Below are positions 43,413 through 53,503 of a stretch of DNA of 64,000 nucleotides, one piece after another. The notes beneath the pieces were generated by a model that ran no database searches, was not told the origin of the DNA, and saw only the letters and a list, made by a program, of their open reading frames with translations. Location of the stretch: positions 62,001-126,000 of the forward strand of contig NZ_JAAZTS010000008.1 in assembly GCF_019239235.1 (NCBI RefSeq), given 5' to 3'. The DNA is from Caecibacteroides pullorum (GTDB lineage Bacteria; Bacteroidota; Bacteroidia; Bacteroidales; Bacteroidaceae). The number at the start of each line of letters is the position of its first letter. Position 1 is the first letter of the stretch. The translations under genes and the position numbers were made by a program.

Positions 43413-45413
43413 ATGAAACTGAAAAATATTTTCCTGAATACAATTGTGCTTGCCGGAGGATTGTGTGTCTCTTCTTCGTGCAATGACTTCCTGGACATGA
43501 AGCCGCTGGACCAAGTGACGCCGGGCGAATACTTCCAGACTGCCGACCAGGTGGGCGCTTACTGCATCTCTCAGTATAACGGCTTGTTCTCCACCCACAG
43601 CGGATACGGAGCCGGTACCGTCAACAACGACAAGAACACCGACAACATGGTGGCCGGCGGATACAGCGCGGCTTATTTCGAAAAAGGACAATGGCGTGTG
43701 CCCAATACGGGTGGCTGGGACTTCTCGATGATACGTTACTGCAACTATTTCTTCGAGACGGTCATCCCCAAGTATGAGGCCGGACAGATTACGGGAGACG
43801 ACGCCGCAATCCGCCATTACATCGGCGAGATGTACTTCATCCGCGCGTGGACGTATTACAGCAGACTCAAGTCCTTCGGCGACTACCCCATCGTGACCAA
43901 GGTGCTGCCGGACGTCAAGGAGGAACTGCTGGCCCACTCGGCACGCCGTCCGCGCAACGAGGTGGCACGCTACATCATCAGTCAGCTGGACTCGGCCGCC
44001 ATGTACATGTCTGAAGACATCTCGGGCAACAAGACCCGCCTGACCAGAGACTGCGCCCTGCTGGTGAAGTCGCGCGTGGCGCTGTATGAAGCGACGTTCG
44101 AGAAGTATCATCGCGGCACGGGCCGTGTGCCGGGCGACGCCAACTGGCCGGGCAAGAAGCTCTATCCCGACTATTCTACCGACATCGACCAGGAAATCAA
44201 CTGGTTCCTGGATCAGGCCATGGCAGCTGCCGAGCAAGTGGCCGACAAGATCACGCTGACTGAGAATACCGGCCTGACCAACCCGACCGGGCCGACCGCC
44301 ATCACGAACTGGAATCCTTACTTCGAGATGTTTGCGGCCGAAGACATGAGCGTCTATCCGGAAGTGCTGTTCTGGAAGGACTATCTGATCTCGGGTGACG
44401 TGGCTATCTCACACGGTACGCCCGCCTATATCTATAGCGGTGGCAACAACGGTATGCTGAAGAGCTTTGTGGACTGCTTCGTGATGGAAGACGGTCTGCC
44501 TTACTACAAGTCTTCCAACTATCAGGGAGACAAGCGCATCATGGACGTGAAGGCTCACAGAGACCCGCGCCTGCAGCTCTTTCTGCTGGGCGAGGATGAC
44601 ATGTTGCCTTCCAAGGACTCGGAAGACGGCACCTTCAAAGCCTTTGCGCAGCCGAACGTTATTAGTACTGAAGCACAGACAATAGACCAGACCGGATACC
44701 GCATCCGCAAATGCCTGACATATGATCACACTCAAATTCATTCCGGACAGGCGCAGTCCACGACGGGAAGTATCATCTTCCGTGCGGTGGAAGCCTACCT
44801 GAACTACCTGGAGGCTTACTATGTGAAGAACGGCCGTGTGGACGGAAAGGCTGCCCAATATTGGAGAGCCGTCAGAACCCGTGCGGGCATCAATCCCGAC
44901 TATACCTACTCCATCAACAACACCGACTTGGCTCAGGAAACTGACCTGGCGGCTCATCCGGGCGGATATGAAATGGACGCTACGCTGTACAACATCCGCC
45001 GCGAACGCCGTTGCGAGTTTATCGGCGAAGGTATGCGTTGGGATGACCTGATCAGATGGAGAGCATGGGATGCCTTGCTGACTACCAAGTTTATTCCCGA
45101 AGGCTACAATTTCTGGGATGAGGCTTACAAAACGTATGAATTGCCTGATGGTACGGATGAAATCAATGATGATCCGAATAGCCCGACGGCTAATATGTCA
45201 TCAAGACTTGTCTCGAAATATGTCCGTCCGTTTGCTAAGGTGAAAGCTAATAATGCTGTTTATGATGGCTTTACATGGGCTAAAGCTAATTATCTTAGCC
45301 CGATAGCTATTAACGAAATCAAATTGGCTTCTCCAGACAACTCTGTTGATAATTCGGTCATTTATCAAAATCCTTACTGGCCGACAGAGATTGATGGAAC
45401 GGCTATTGAATAA
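43413..45413 (+). CDS. SusD/RagB-family glycan-binding lipoprotein
   Basis: A 666-residue surface lipoprotein that closes the SusC channel. The signal peptide ends in a lipobox at SSSC (Cys23), followed by NDFLDMKPLDQVTPGEYF, the typical SusD N-terminus. The C-terminal region has NIRRERRCEFIGEGMRWDDL, the conserved RagB/SusD motif. It is longer than many SusD proteins (about 550). Most of the gene is GC-rich, but roughly the last 320 nt, after about 45090, are AT-rich like the downstream genes. Confidence 0.95.
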   Translation: MKLKNIFLNTIVLAGGLCVSSSCNDFLDMKPLDQVTPGEYFQTADQVGAYCISQYNGLFSTHSGYGAGTVNNDKNTDNMVAGGYSAAYFEKGQWRVPNTGGWDFSMIRYCNYFFETVIPKYEAGQITGDDAAIRHYIGEMYFIRAWTYYSRLKSFGDYPIVTKVLPDVKEELLAHSARRPRNEVARYIISQLDSAAMYMSEDISGNKTRLTRDCALLVKSRVALYEATFEKYHRGTGRVPGDANWPGKKLYPDYSTDIDQEINWFLDQAMAAAEQVADKITLTENTGLTNPTGPTAITNWNPYFEMFAAEDMSVYPEVLFWKDYLISGDVAISHGTPAYIYSGGNNGMLKSFVDCFVMEDGLPYYKSSNYQGDKRIMDVKAHRDPRLQLFLLGEDDMLPSKDSEDGTFKAFAQPNVISTEAQTIDQTGYRIRKCLTYDHTQIHSGQAQSTTGSIIFRAVEAYLNYLEAYYVKNGRVDGKAAQYWRAVRTRAGINPDYTYSINNTDLAQETDLAAHPGGYEMDATLYNIRRERRCEFIGEGMRWDDLIRWRAWDALLTTKFIPEGYNFWDEAYKTYELPDGTDEINDDPNSPTANMSSRLVSKYVRPFAKVKANNAVYDGFTWAKANYLSPIAINEIKLASPDNSVDNSVIYQNPYWPTEIDGTAIE

Positions 45414-45481
45414 TTTGAATATAGTAAGCTTTGGGTTCTTATAAGACCTGAACTATAAATAGGTATTGATAACATAAATGA

Positions 45482-45513
45482 AGAGGGCAGTGTTTGGCTG
45501 CCCTCTTTTTCTA
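45482..45513 (+). terminator. intrinsic terminator between susD and GH16 gene
   Basis: AGAGGGCAG (45483-45491) pairs with CTGCCCTCT (45499-45507), 7-nt loop, followed by TTTTCT. It would separate susCD, needed in large amounts, from the enzyme genes. Its stem is nearly the same as part of the hairpin at 37123-37177. Confidence 0.85.
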
Positions 45514-45577
45514 GTTTGAAATCATGTTTTTTGTGGTAGCCCTTTTGAATGGGCCGTAGATATATAGTTTTTGGAAT

Positions 45578-46360
45578 ATGAAGATATTTATTAAATTTGT
45601 AGCAAGTTTGTTAGCTGTGTCTTTTTTCGCATCCTGTGCTCGTGAGCCTCGTTGGGTATTGGCTTGGGAAGAAACGTTTGATGGGGAGGTGCTTGACTCC
45701 ACTGTCTGGAGCCGGATACCTCGAGGTCGAGCAGATTGGGCCAATACGCAATCGTTGGATGAGCGTTGTTTGGAATTGAAAGATGGTATTCTCTACTTGA
45801 AAGGAATTGTGAATGATGATCGTACAAAAGATACGGCAGCTTTTCTTACTGGGGGTATTTGGAGTAAAGGGAAATATGCCTTTCGTGGAGGGAGGATTGA
45901 GGTCTGTGCTAAATTACAGGCCGCACAAGGAGCATGGCCGGCTATTTGGATGCTTCCCTTTGAACAACGCGCAGGCTGGCCGCATGACGGTGAAATTGAT
46001 TTGATGGAACGGCTGAATTATGATTCTATTGTTTATCAGACGGTTCATAGCCATTATACATATGATTTAGGTATAAAAGATTATCCAGCTCATGGTGGAA
46101 CTGCCTCTATTGATCCTGATGACTATAATGTTTATGGAGTGGATATTTGGCCGGATAGTTTGGTCTTTCATGTCAATGGGGTACGTACATTCTGTTATCC
46201 CAAGATAAGAACAGATGAGGAAGGACAGTTCCCCTTCGATGTACCTCAATATCTATTGATAGATATGCAATTGGGGGGGCAATGGGTTGGTCCGGTGGAC
46301 GCAGGAGATCTTCCGGTTGAAATGCAGGTAGACTGGGTAAAACATTATCAGTGGAAGTGA
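45578..46360 (+). CDS. GH16-family glycoside hydrolase lipoprotein
   Basis: A 260-residue lipoprotein: signal peptide MKIFIKFVASLLAVSFFASC with Cys20 as the lipid anchor. The jelly-roll GH16 domain fills the rest. The catalytic motif GEIDLMERL gives Glu139 (nucleophile), Asp141 and Glu144 (acid/base). WPAIWMLP and YQTVHSHYT line the cleft by homology. GH16 includes laminarinases, agarases, endo-galactosidases and endo-O-glycanases. The partner GH20 and the absence of glucosidases favour a host-glycan substrate, but this is inference. Start ATG 45578 gives a normal lipoprotein signal. The GH20 gene starts 28 nt downstream. Confidence 0.9.
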   Translation: MKIFIKFVASLLAVSFFASCAREPRWVLAWEETFDGEVLDSTVWSRIPRGRADWANTQSLDERCLELKDGILYLKGIVNDDRTKDTAAFLTGGIWSKGKYAFRGGRIEVCAKLQAAQGAWPAIWMLPFEQRAGWPHDGEIDLMERLNYDSIVYQTVHSHYTYDLGIKDYPAHGGTASIDPDDYNVYGVDIWPDSLVFHVNGVRTFCYPKIRTDEEGQFPFDVPQYLLIDMQLGGQWVGPVDAGDLPVEMQVDWVKHYQWK

Positions 46361-46388
46361 GTATTGAAAAATAATGTAGATATATATC

Positions 46389-48713
46389 ATGGGAAAAATG
46401 ATTTTTAATAGTCGGATGCTGGTGCTGGTTGTATGGACTTGTTTGTTTGCAAGCGGATTACAGGCTCAGGATTCGGCGTCGGTACGTATCGTTCCCCGTC
46501 CGGTGGAAGCTGTTGCTGTAGCGGGAACGTTTCATATTACTTCGTCAACTGTGGTGTCGGTGGGTGATGAAGGATTGAAACCGCTGGCCGAATATTTCAG
46601 TTCGCTTTTTGTACGTCCGGCGGGCTTTTCGCTGAAAGTATGTGTGGGCGGTCAGGGGAATATCCGTCTGGAACGGGTAGATGATTTGTCTGCTGAGGCT
46701 TATCGACTGCACGTGGATAGTAACGGAGTGCTTATTGAGGCGGGTGGATATGCTGGGGGCTTCTATGCCTTGCAGACGCTTCGGCTGACTTTGCCTGCGG
46801 CTATAGAGTCTTTCTCACCAGTCGAAGGTGTCGATTGGACGATACCTGCCATGCACGTGGTTGATAGTCCTCGTTTTGCATATCGTGGGTTGATGCTGGA
46901 CGTGTCGCGTTATTTTATTCCCAAGGAAAATGTGCTTCAGATTATTGACTGCATGGCGATGCTTAAACTGAACAAACTTCACCTCCATCTGACGGACGAT
47001 AATGGCTGGCGGTTGGAGATCAAACGTTATCCTCGTTTGACGGAGGTTGGTAGTCGGAGGGTGAATCGTAATGGCGTGCCCTTTCCCGACCGTCGGAATC
47101 CTTTGCCCGGCGAATCTACTTCGGTCGGTGGCTACTATACGCAGGACGACATGCGTGAAATCATTGCCTATGCACAGGCACGGCAGGTGGAGATTATTCC
47201 GGAAATAGACATGCCCGCTCACTCGAACGCTGCACTGGCAGCTTATCCGGAATTGGCTTGTCCGGTGGTGGACAAATATATCGGTGTATTGCCCGGGCTG
47301 GGCGGCGACCATGCCGATATTATTTATTGTGCGGGTAACGAGCAGACGTTCCATTTCCTGGAAGGCGTGATAGACGAAGTGGCTGCCCTTTTCCCCTCGA
47401 AATACATTCACTTGGGTGGCGATGAAGCCTGGAAAACCTACTGGAAGAAATGTCCCCTGTGCCAGCAGCGTATGAAGGATGAGAATCTGCCGGACGAAGA
47501 GGAACTGCAGAGTTACTTCATGCGCCGCATGAGCCGCTACGTGCAGAGCAAGGGGAAGGAAGTGATGGGATGGGACGAGCTGACGAACGGAATCTTGCCT
47601 GAGGGTGCGATCATCTTCGGCTGGCAAGGCTTTGGTAATGCAGCTTTGAAGGCAGCTGCACAGGGACACCGTTTCGTTATGACGCCTGCTCGCCTGCTCT
47701 ACCTCATCCGTTATCAGGGCCCGCAATGGTTTGAACCGCTTACCTATTTTGGCAACAATACGCTGAAAGATGTCTATAATTACGAGCCGATACAGGATAA
47801 TTGGAAACCGGAGTATGAGCCATTATTGATGGGTGTACAGGGGTCCATGTGGACGGAATTCTGCAACCATCCTTCTGATGTGACCTATCAGGTGTTTCCC
47901 CGTTTGGTGGCCGTGGCTGAAGTCGCTTGGTCGCCCAAAAGTAGCAAGGACTGGCCGACGTTTGTCGAGGCGCTGGACGGCTATCTGGCACATTTACAGG
48001 CTAAAGGTATTCAGTATGCCCATTCTATGTATAATATCCAGCATACGGTGACGCCGGTTGATGGTAAACTAAAGGTGGATCTTATGTGTGAACGTCCTGA
48101 TGTGGAGATACGTTATACGACTGATGGCATGGAGCCGGGAGTAGAATCTGCATTGTATGAAAGCTCGTTGATACTGAACGGTGATGCTGTGATAAAGTGT
48201 GCTACTTTTTGTGATGGAAAGAAAATGGGAAAAACGTTGGAGTTGCCATTGGATTGGAATCTGGCTACAGCGAAACCTTTATTGGGACTTCCAGCTCCGG
48301 CGAATATTTTGGTGAATGGTCTTCGTGGTAGTTTGAAACAAACGGATTTTGAATGGTACACGGGAGATATGAACCGTCCGTTGACTTTTACGGTGGACCT
48401 GCTGAAAAGTTATGAATTGACGGAATGTGCAGTGGGTTGTATTACCAATTATGGAATGGGCTGCCACAAGCCGCGGGTGATGAAGGTAGAGGTGTCGGAC
48501 GATAATAAGGCATTTGTTCCTGTGGGTAGCCTGAGCTTTTCTGACGCGGAGATTTTTAAGGAAGGCACTTTTATTGAGGATTTGAAGTTGAAGGTGGATG
48601 TGAAGGCCCGTTACGTGCGTTTTATACTTGACGGGCCGGGAAACTGTCCATCAGACCATGTGCGTCCCGGACAGCTTTCACGCATTTACGTGGATGAAGT
48701 AGTTATTCGCTGA
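46389..48713 (+). CDS. GH20 beta-N-acetylhexosaminidase with C-terminal CBM-like domains
   Basis: A 774-residue exported enzyme. Signal peptide (VVWTCLFASGLQAQ), GH20b N-terminal domain (about residues 30-155) and the GH20 TIM barrel (about 158-500). Asp345-Glu346 in HLGGDEAWKTYW are the catalytic pair; HLHLTDDNGWRLEIKRYP is also family-specific. A chitobiase-type C-terminal domain (about 555-610, YTTDGMEPG) and an F5/8 type C-like domain (about 640-774) follow. It removes terminal GlcNAc or GalNAc from oligosaccharides, probably products of the GH16 enzyme. Alternative ATG 46398 is possible. Confidence 0.95.
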   Translation: MGKMIFNSRMLVLVVWTCLFASGLQAQDSASVRIVPRPVEAVAVAGTFHITSSTVVSVGDEGLKPLAEYFSSLFVRPAGFSLKVCVGGQGNIRLERVDDLSAEAYRLHVDSNGVLIEAGGYAGGFYALQTLRLTLPAAIESFSPVEGVDWTIPAMHVVDSPRFAYRGLMLDVSRYFIPKENVLQIIDCMAMLKLNKLHLHLTDDNGWRLEIKRYPRLTEVGSRRVNRNGVPFPDRRNPLPGESTSVGGYYTQDDMREIIAYAQARQVEIIPEIDMPAHSNAALAAYPELACPVVDKYIGVLPGLGGDHADIIYCAGNEQTFHFLEGVIDEVAALFPSKYIHLGGDEAWKTYWKKCPLCQQRMKDENLPDEEELQSYFMRRMSRYVQSKGKEVMGWDELTNGILPEGAIIFGWQGFGNAALKAAAQGHRFVMTPARLLYLIRYQGPQWFEPLTYFGNNTLKDVYNYEPIQDNWKPEYEPLLMGVQGSMWTEFCNHPSDVTYQVFPRLVAVAEVAWSPKSSKDWPTFVEALDGYLAHLQAKGIQYAHSMYNIQHTVTPVDGKLKVDLMCERPDVEIRYTTDGMEPGVESALYESSLILNGDAVIKCATFCDGKKMGKTLELPLDWNLATAKPLLGLPAPANILVNGLRGSLKQTDFEWYTGDMNRPLTFTVDLLKSYELTECAVGCITNYGMGCHKPRVMKVEVSDDNKAFVPVGSLSFSDAEIFKEGTFIEDLKLKVDVKARYVRFILDGPGNCPSDHVRPGQLSRIYVDEVVIR

Positions 48714-48738
48714 GGATATTGAGACGGTTTGTTTCAGA

Positions 48739-48770
48739 TTTGGTAAATCTGGTACAAACCGTTAACTTTG
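48739..48770 (+). promoter_or_regulatory. sigma-ABfr-type promoter for DUF3467 gene
   Basis: TTTG (48739-48742), 20 nt, TAACTTTG (48763-48770); 29 nt upstream of the ATG. It directly follows the GH20 gene, with no terminator between them that I can see. Confidence 0.78.
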
Positions 48771-48799
48771 TAGCATAAATCTAAAATGCAATAGAAATC

Positions 48800-49114
48800 A
48801 TGGACAATCAGGAAATTAACAACAATGGACAAATACAGATCGAATTGAAGGAAGATGTGGCACAGGGAACTTATGCCAATCTGGCTATCATTACTCACTC
48901 CAGCTCAGAATTTATTCTCGATTTTATCAAAATGCTGCCGGGTATGCCGAAGGCTAGTGTCCAGTCGCGTATCGTTCTTGTGCCCGAGCATGCTAAACGT
49001 TTGCTGCGTGCATTGGAAGAGAATATCGAGAAGTATGAACGGGCTTTCGGACCGATCCGTATGAAGGACGAGATGGATTTTCCGCCTTTGACAAACGTGA
49101 AAGGAGAGGCATAA
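48800..49114 (+). CDS. DUF3467 domain protein
   Basis: A 104-residue protein beginning MDNQEINNNGQIQIELKEDV. The DUF3467 signature is visible in GTYANLAIITHSSSEFILDF and VLVPEHAKRLLRALEENI. The family is small, cytoplasmic and of unknown function; the fold looks like an alpha/beta unit. It sits before the rpsL operon but has a separate promoter. Confidence 0.9.
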   Translation: MDNQEINNNGQIQIELKEDVAQGTYANLAIITHSSSEFILDFIKMLPGMPKASVQSRIVLVPEHAKRLLRALEENIEKYERAFGPIRMKDEMDFPPLTNVKGEA

Positions 49115-49181
49115 TGTAGGCTGTTTGTAACAGAGTGTAGACGAGCTAGTGGGCTGAAAATCAAAAAAAATATAGATGATC

Positions 49182-49212
49182 ATTGGTTATTCAAATATTA
49201 TTCGTATCTTTG
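49182..49212 (+). promoter_or_regulatory. probable promoter for rpsL operon
   Basis: TATCTTTG (49205-49212) matches the -7 box. ATTG (49182-49185) stands 19 nt upstream in place of TTTG. It is 62 nt upstream of rpsL. Confidence 0.7.
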
Positions 49213-49274
49213 CAGCCCGAAAAAGTGTATGCTTGAAAATTAATACAACAATATAATAACTAAAAACAATTAAA

Positions 49275-49676
49275 ATGCCTACAATTCAGCAATTAGTAAG
49301 AAAAGGACGCCAGGTATTGGTTGACAAGAGTAAGTCGCCTGCCTTGGATTCATGTCCTCAAAGACGTGGCGTTTGCGTGAGAGTGTATACAACCACTCCG
49401 AAAAAACCGAATTCAGCTATGCGTAAGGTAGCTCGTGTGCGTTTGACTAACGGTAAGGAGGTGAACTCCTACATTCCGGGTGAAGGTCATAACTTGCAGG
49501 AACACTCTATTGTATTGGTACGTGGCGGTCGTGTGAAAGACCTTCCGGGTGTACGTTATCACATCGTTCGTGGTACGTTGGATACCGCCGGTGTTGCCGG
49601 CCGTACTCAGAGACGTTCCAAGTATGGTGCTAAGCGTCCGAAACCGGGTCAGGCAGCTCCCGCAAAAAAGAAATAA
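49275..49676 (+). CDS. rpsL: 30S ribosomal protein uS12
   Basis: A 133-residue decoding-centre protein. The conserved [15 protein letters not shown] and [14 protein letters not shown] carry the usual Lys residues whose mutation gives streptomycin resistance, so the sequence is wild-type-like. The start context is A-rich (AACAATTAAA). A 148-nt spacer with a small hairpin (AATCTGCC/GGCGGATT, 49751-49770) separates it from rpsG. Confidence 0.98.
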   Translation: MPTIQQLVRKGRQVLVDKSKSPALDSCPQRRGVCVRVYTTTPKKPNSAMRKVARVRLTNGKEVNSYIPGEGHNLQEHSIVLVRGGRVKDLPGVRYHIVRGTLDTAGVAGRTQRRSKYGAKRPKPGQAAPAKKK

Positions 49677-49750
49677 GCTGTAAAAATAGAAAGTAAGTAA
49701 AGTAAAGATTTACGTTTTAGTTTGCTTGGATAGATGCTACAGGTTGAGTA

Positions 49751-49770
49751 AATCTGCCGGAGGGCGGATT
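49751..49770 (+). promoter_or_regulatory. small hairpin in the rpsL-rpsG spacer
   Basis: AATCTGCC (49751-49758) pairs with GGCGGATT (49763-49770), one G-U pair, GGAG loop. It could be part of an S7 binding site, since S7 controls the str operon in E. coli at this junction. No clear 16S-mimic was established. Confidence 0.35.
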
Positions 49771-49824
49771 GAAGAAGACAGAAGTAAACAACCAAGAACG
49801 AAAACATTATTCATTTAAAGAAAA

Positions 49825-50301
49825 ATGAGAAAAGCAAAACCAAAAAAACGCGTTATCCTGCCGGATCCCGTGTTCAATGATGTGAAAGTGTCCAAGTTTG
49901 TGAACCACTTGATGTACGACGGAAAGAAAAATACCTCTTATGAGATTTTCTATGCCGCTTTGGATGTAGTTAAGAACAAAATGCAGAATGAAGAAAAATC
50001 TGCATTGGAGATTTGGAAAAAGGCTTTGGATAATGTAACTCCTCAAGTTGAAGTAAAATCCCGCCGTGTAGGTGGTGCTACTTTCCAGGTTCCGACTGAA
50101 ATTCGTCCTGATCGTAAAGAGTCCATTTCGATGAAGAACTTGATTATCTTTGCTCGTAAACGTGGTGGTAAGTCTATGGCTGACAAGCTGGCGGCTGAAA
50201 TTATGGATGCCTACAACGAACAGGGTGGTGCATTCAAACGTAAGGAAGATATGCACAGAATGGCTGAGGCTAACCGTGCGTTCGCTCATTTCCGTTTCTA
50301 A
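49825..50301 (+). CDS. rpsG: 30S ribosomal protein uS7
   Basis: A 158-residue protein that nucleates assembly of the 30S head. It begins [20 protein letters not shown] and ends in [12 protein letters not shown]. Family length and motif [19 protein letters not shown] are normal. fusA follows after 52 nt. Confidence 0.98.
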   Translation: MRKAKPKKRVILPDPVFNDVKVSKFVNHLMYDGKKNTSYEIFYAALDVVKNKMQNEEKSALEIWKKALDNVTPQVEVKSRRVGGATFQVPTEIRPDRKESISMKNLIIFARKRGGKSMADKLAAEIMDAYNEQGGAFKRKEDMHRMAEANRAFAHFRF

Positions 50302-50353
50302 TTACTGCAAGCGTAACCTGTTTTAGATAAAAACTTAAAGTAAAGGGATTAAA

Positions 50354-52471
50354 ATGGCAAAGCAAGATTTACATTTGACACGTAACATCGGTATCATGGC
50401 TCACATTGATGCCGGTAAGACTACAACTTCAGAACGTATCCTGTTCTATACTGGTTTGACTCACAAAATTGGTGAGGTGCACGATGGTGCAGCTACTATG
50501 GACTGGATGGAGCAGGAGCAGGAACGTGGTATTACTATCACATCTGCTGCTACGACTACGCGTTGGAAATATGCAGGTGATACATATAAGATTAACCTGA
50601 TTGATACTCCGGGACACGTGGACTTTACTGCTGAGGTTGAGCGTTCGTTGCGTGTGTTGGATGGTGCCGTCGCTGCTTACTGTGCTGTAGGTGGTGTGGA
50701 ACCGCAGTCTGAAACTGTATGGCGTCAGGCTGATAAATACAACGTTCCCCGTATCGGTTACGTGAACAAGATGGACCGTTCGGGCGCTGATTTCTTTGAA
50801 GTAGTTCGCCAGATGAAGGATGTGCTGGGCGCTAATCCGTGTCCGGTTGTAATTCCTATCGGCGCTGAAGAAAACTTCAAGGGTGTAGTCGACCTGATTA
50901 AGATGAAAGCCATCCTGTGGCATGACGAAACGATGGGTGCTGACTATGACGTAGAGGAAATCCCCGCCAACCTGAAGGACGAAGCTGAAGAATGGCGCGG
51001 CAAGATGCTGGAAACAGTAGCCGAATATGACGACGCTTTGATGGAGAAGTTCTTCGACGATCCTTCGACCATCACTGAAGAGGAAATCCTCCGTGGCCTG
51101 CGTGCCGCTACCCTGAAGATGGACGTTGTGCCGATGTTGTGCGGTTCGTCTTTCAAGAACAAGGGTGTGCAGACACTGCTCGACTACGTTTGCGCCTTCC
51201 TGCCTTCTCCGCTGGATACTCCGAACATCGTGGGTACCAACCCCAGCACAGGTGAAGAAGAAGACCGCAAGCCGAGCGAAGACGAAAAGACTGCCGCTTT
51301 GGCGTTCAAGATTGCTACTGACCCCTACGTTGGTCGTCTGACTTTCTTCCGTGTATATTCCGGTAAGGTAGAAGCCGGTTCCTATATCTACAACAGCCGT
51401 TCCGGCAAGAAGGAACGCGTTTCCCGTCTGTTCCAGATGCACTCCAACAAGCAGAACCCCGTTGAAGTTGTTTCTGCAGGTGATATCGGTGCAGGTGTAG
51501 GTTTCAAGGATATCCGTACGGGTGATACGCTTTGCGACGAAGAAGCTCCGATTGTACTCGAGTCTATGGACTTCCCCGATCCCGTTATCGGTATCGCTGT
51601 TGAGCCCAAGACTCAGAAGGATATGGACAAGCTGTCCAACGGTCTGGCCAAGCTGGCTGAAGAAGACCCGACCTTCACCGTTCGTACCGACGAGCAGACT
51701 GGTCAGACAGTTATCTCCGGTATGGGTGAGCTTCACCTGGATATCATCATCGACCGTCTGAAACGTGAGTTCAAGGTTGAATGTAACCAGGGTAAGCCTC
51801 AGGTTAACTACAAGGAAGCCATCACGAAGACTGTCAACCTCCGCGAGGTTTATAAGAAGCAGTCGGGTGGTCGCGGTAAGTTCGCCGACATCATCGTAAA
51901 CGTTGGTCCGGTGGATGAAGATTTCAAGGAAGGCGGATTGCAGTTCATCAATGAAGTTACCGGTGGTAACATTCCTAAGGAATTCATCCCCTCTGTACAG
52001 AAGGGCTTCCAGACTGCCATGAAGAATGGTGTATTGGCTGGCTTCCCGATGGACAGCATGAAGGTGACGCTGCTTGACGGTTCGTTCCACCCGGTTGACT
52101 CCGACCAGCTGTCGTTCGAAATCTGTGCCATCCAGGCTTACAAGAACGCTTGCTCCAAGGCAGGTCCTGTTCTGATGGAGCCCATCATGAAGCTGGAAGT
52201 TGTAACTCCGGAAGAAAACATGGGTGACGTTATCGGTGACTTGAACAAGCGTCGTGGCCAGGTAGAAGGTATGGAATCCAGCCGCTCCGGTGCCCGCATC
52301 GTGAAGGCAATGGTTCCGCTGGCAGAAATGTTCGGTTACGTAACAGCTCTGCGTACCATCACTTCCGGCCGTGCCACTTCATCCATGAGTTACGATCACC
52401 ATGCTCAGGTATCGACTTCTATCGCGAAGGCAGTACTCGAGGAAGTGAAAGGTCACACAGAATTGCTCTAA
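50354..52471 (+). CDS. fusA: elongation factor G
   Basis: A 705-residue translocase GTPase. G-motifs AHIDAGKTT (residues 16-24), DTPGHVDF (about 88-95) and NKMDRSGAD (about 142-150) are intact, and all five domains are collinear to the C-terminus [11 protein letters not shown]. It is in the conserved rpsL-rpsG-fusA order. No tuf follows here; EF-Tu is encoded at 12639. A strong hairpin separates it from rpsJ. Confidence 0.98.
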   Translation: MAKQDLHLTRNIGIMAHIDAGKTTTSERILFYTGLTHKIGEVHDGAATMDWMEQEQERGITITSAATTTRWKYAGDTYKINLIDTPGHVDFTAEVERSLRVLDGAVAAYCAVGGVEPQSETVWRQADKYNVPRIGYVNKMDRSGADFFEVVRQMKDVLGANPCPVVIPIGAEENFKGVVDLIKMKAILWHDETMGADYDVEEIPANLKDEAEEWRGKMLETVAEYDDALMEKFFDDPSTITEEEILRGLRAATLKMDVVPMLCGSSFKNKGVQTLLDYVCAFLPSPLDTPNIVGTNPSTGEEEDRKPSEDEKTAALAFKIATDPYVGRLTFFRVYSGKVEAGSYIYNSRSGKKERVSRLFQMHSNKQNPVEVVSAGDIGAGVGFKDIRTGDTLCDEEAPIVLESMDFPDPVIGIAVEPKTQKDMDKLSNGLAKLAEEDPTFTVRTDEQTGQTVISGMGELHLDIIIDRLKREFKVECNQGKPQVNYKEAITKTVNLREVYKKQSGGRGKFADIIVNVGPVDEDFKEGGLQFINEVTGGNIPKEFIPSVQKGFQTAMKNGVLAGFPMDSMKVTLLDGSFHPVDSDQLSFEICAIQAYKNACSKAGPVLMEPIMKLEVVTPEENMGDVIGDLNKRRGQVEGMESSRSGARIVKAMVPLAEMFGYVTALRTITSGRATSSMSYDHHAQVSTSIAKAVLEEVKGHTELL

Positions 52472-52480
52472 AGAAAATCT

Positions 52481-52525
52481 AGAAGCCCGCAGGTTAGCGT
52501 ATGACTCTTAACCTGCGGAGCTTCT
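52481..52525 (+). promoter_or_regulatory. strong hairpin between fusA and rpsJ
   Basis: AGAAGC (52481-52486) and CCGCAGGTTA (52487-52496) pair with TAACCTGCGG (52509-52518) and GCTTCT (52520-52525), leaving one bulged base and a 12-nt loop. CCGTTTAAT follows, so the U-tract is weak. It may be an attenuator or the start of an S10 leader, comparable in position to the L4-controlled leader of E. coli. Confidence 0.6.
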
Positions 52526-52557
52526 CCGTTTAATAACAAGTTTAACTATAAACACTA

Positions 52558-52863
52558 ATGAGTCAAAAAATTAGAATCAAATTGAAATCTTACGACCACA
52601 ACTTGGTTGACAAGTCAGCTGAGAAGATTGTAAGAACAGTGAAGACGACGGGCGCCATCGTTAGCGGTCCTATTCCTCTTCCTACGCATAAGCGTATCTT
52701 TACTGTGAACCGTTCGACTTTCGTTAACAAGAAGTCGCGTGAACAATTCGAGCTCTCTTCTTACAAGAGACTGATCGACATCTATAGCTCTACTGCTAAG
52801 ACTGTTGATGCTCTGATGAAGTTGGAGTTGCCGAGTGGTGTGGAAGTAGAAATCAAAGTGTAA
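52558..52863 (+). CDS. rpsJ: 30S ribosomal protein uS10
   Basis: A 101-residue protein, first gene of the S10 block. It begins [20 protein letters not shown] and has [16 protein letters not shown]. It also serves as NusE in antitermination complexes. The start has no Shine-Dalgarno (TAAACACTA). Confidence 0.98.
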   Translation: MSQKIRIKLKSYDHNLVDKSAEKIVRTVKTTGAIVSGPIPLPTHKRIFTVNRSTFVNKKSREQFELSSYKRLIDIYSSTAKTVDALMKLELPSGVEVEIKV

Positions 52864-52885
52864 GTGTATTTAAAAATTTAGTGAA

Positions 52886-53503
52886 ATGCCAGGATTATTA
52901 GGAAAAAAAATCGGAATGACATCCGTTTTCAGTGCCGAGGGTAAAAATGTACCATGCACTGTTATCGAAGCAGGTCCTTGTGTTGTTACTCAAGTGAAGA
53001 CCGTAGAAAAAGATGGCTATGCTGCCGTTCAGCTGGGTTTCCAGGACAAGAAGGAAAAGCATACTACGAAGCCGTTGATGGGTCACTTCAAGAAAGCCGG
53101 AGTAACACCCAAGAAACACTTGGCTGAGTTCAAAGAATTTGAGACCGAACTGAATCTCGGTGACACAGTTACCGTAGAACTGTTCAATGGCGTTGACTTC
53201 GTAGACGTTGCCGGAACATCCAAAGGTAAGGGTTTCCAGGGCGTTGTTAAGAGACATGGTTTTGGTGGTGTAGGTCAGACTACTCATGGTCAGCACAATC
53301 GTGCCCGCAAACCGGGTTCTATTGGTGCTTGTTCTTATCCTGCAAAAGTTTTCAAAGGCATGCGCATGGGTGGACAGATGGGTGGTAACAGAGTAACTGT
53401 TCAAAACCTGCAAGTATTAAAAGTAATCGCGGAGCATAACCTCCTCTTGGTGAAGGGTTCTATTCCCGGTTGCAAAGGTTCAATCGTAATAATTGAAAAA
53501 TAA
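52886..53503 (+). CDS. rplC: 50S ribosomal protein uL3
   Basis: A 205-residue protein near the peptidyl transferase centre. The N-terminus is [20 protein letters not shown] and the central extension [20 protein letters not shown] is intact. Its stop TAA shares the last A with the rplD ATG at 53503, so the two are translationally coupled. Confidence 0.98.
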   Translation: MPGLLGKKIGMTSVFSAEGKNVPCTVIEAGPCVVTQVKTVEKDGYAAVQLGFQDKKEKHTTKPLMGHFKKAGVTPKKHLAEFKEFETELNLGDTVTVELFNGVDFVDVAGTSKGKGFQGVVKRHGFGGVGQTTHGQHNRARKPGSIGACSYPAKVFKGMRMGGQMGGNRVTVQNLQVLKVIAEHNLLLVKGSIPGCKGSIVIIEK

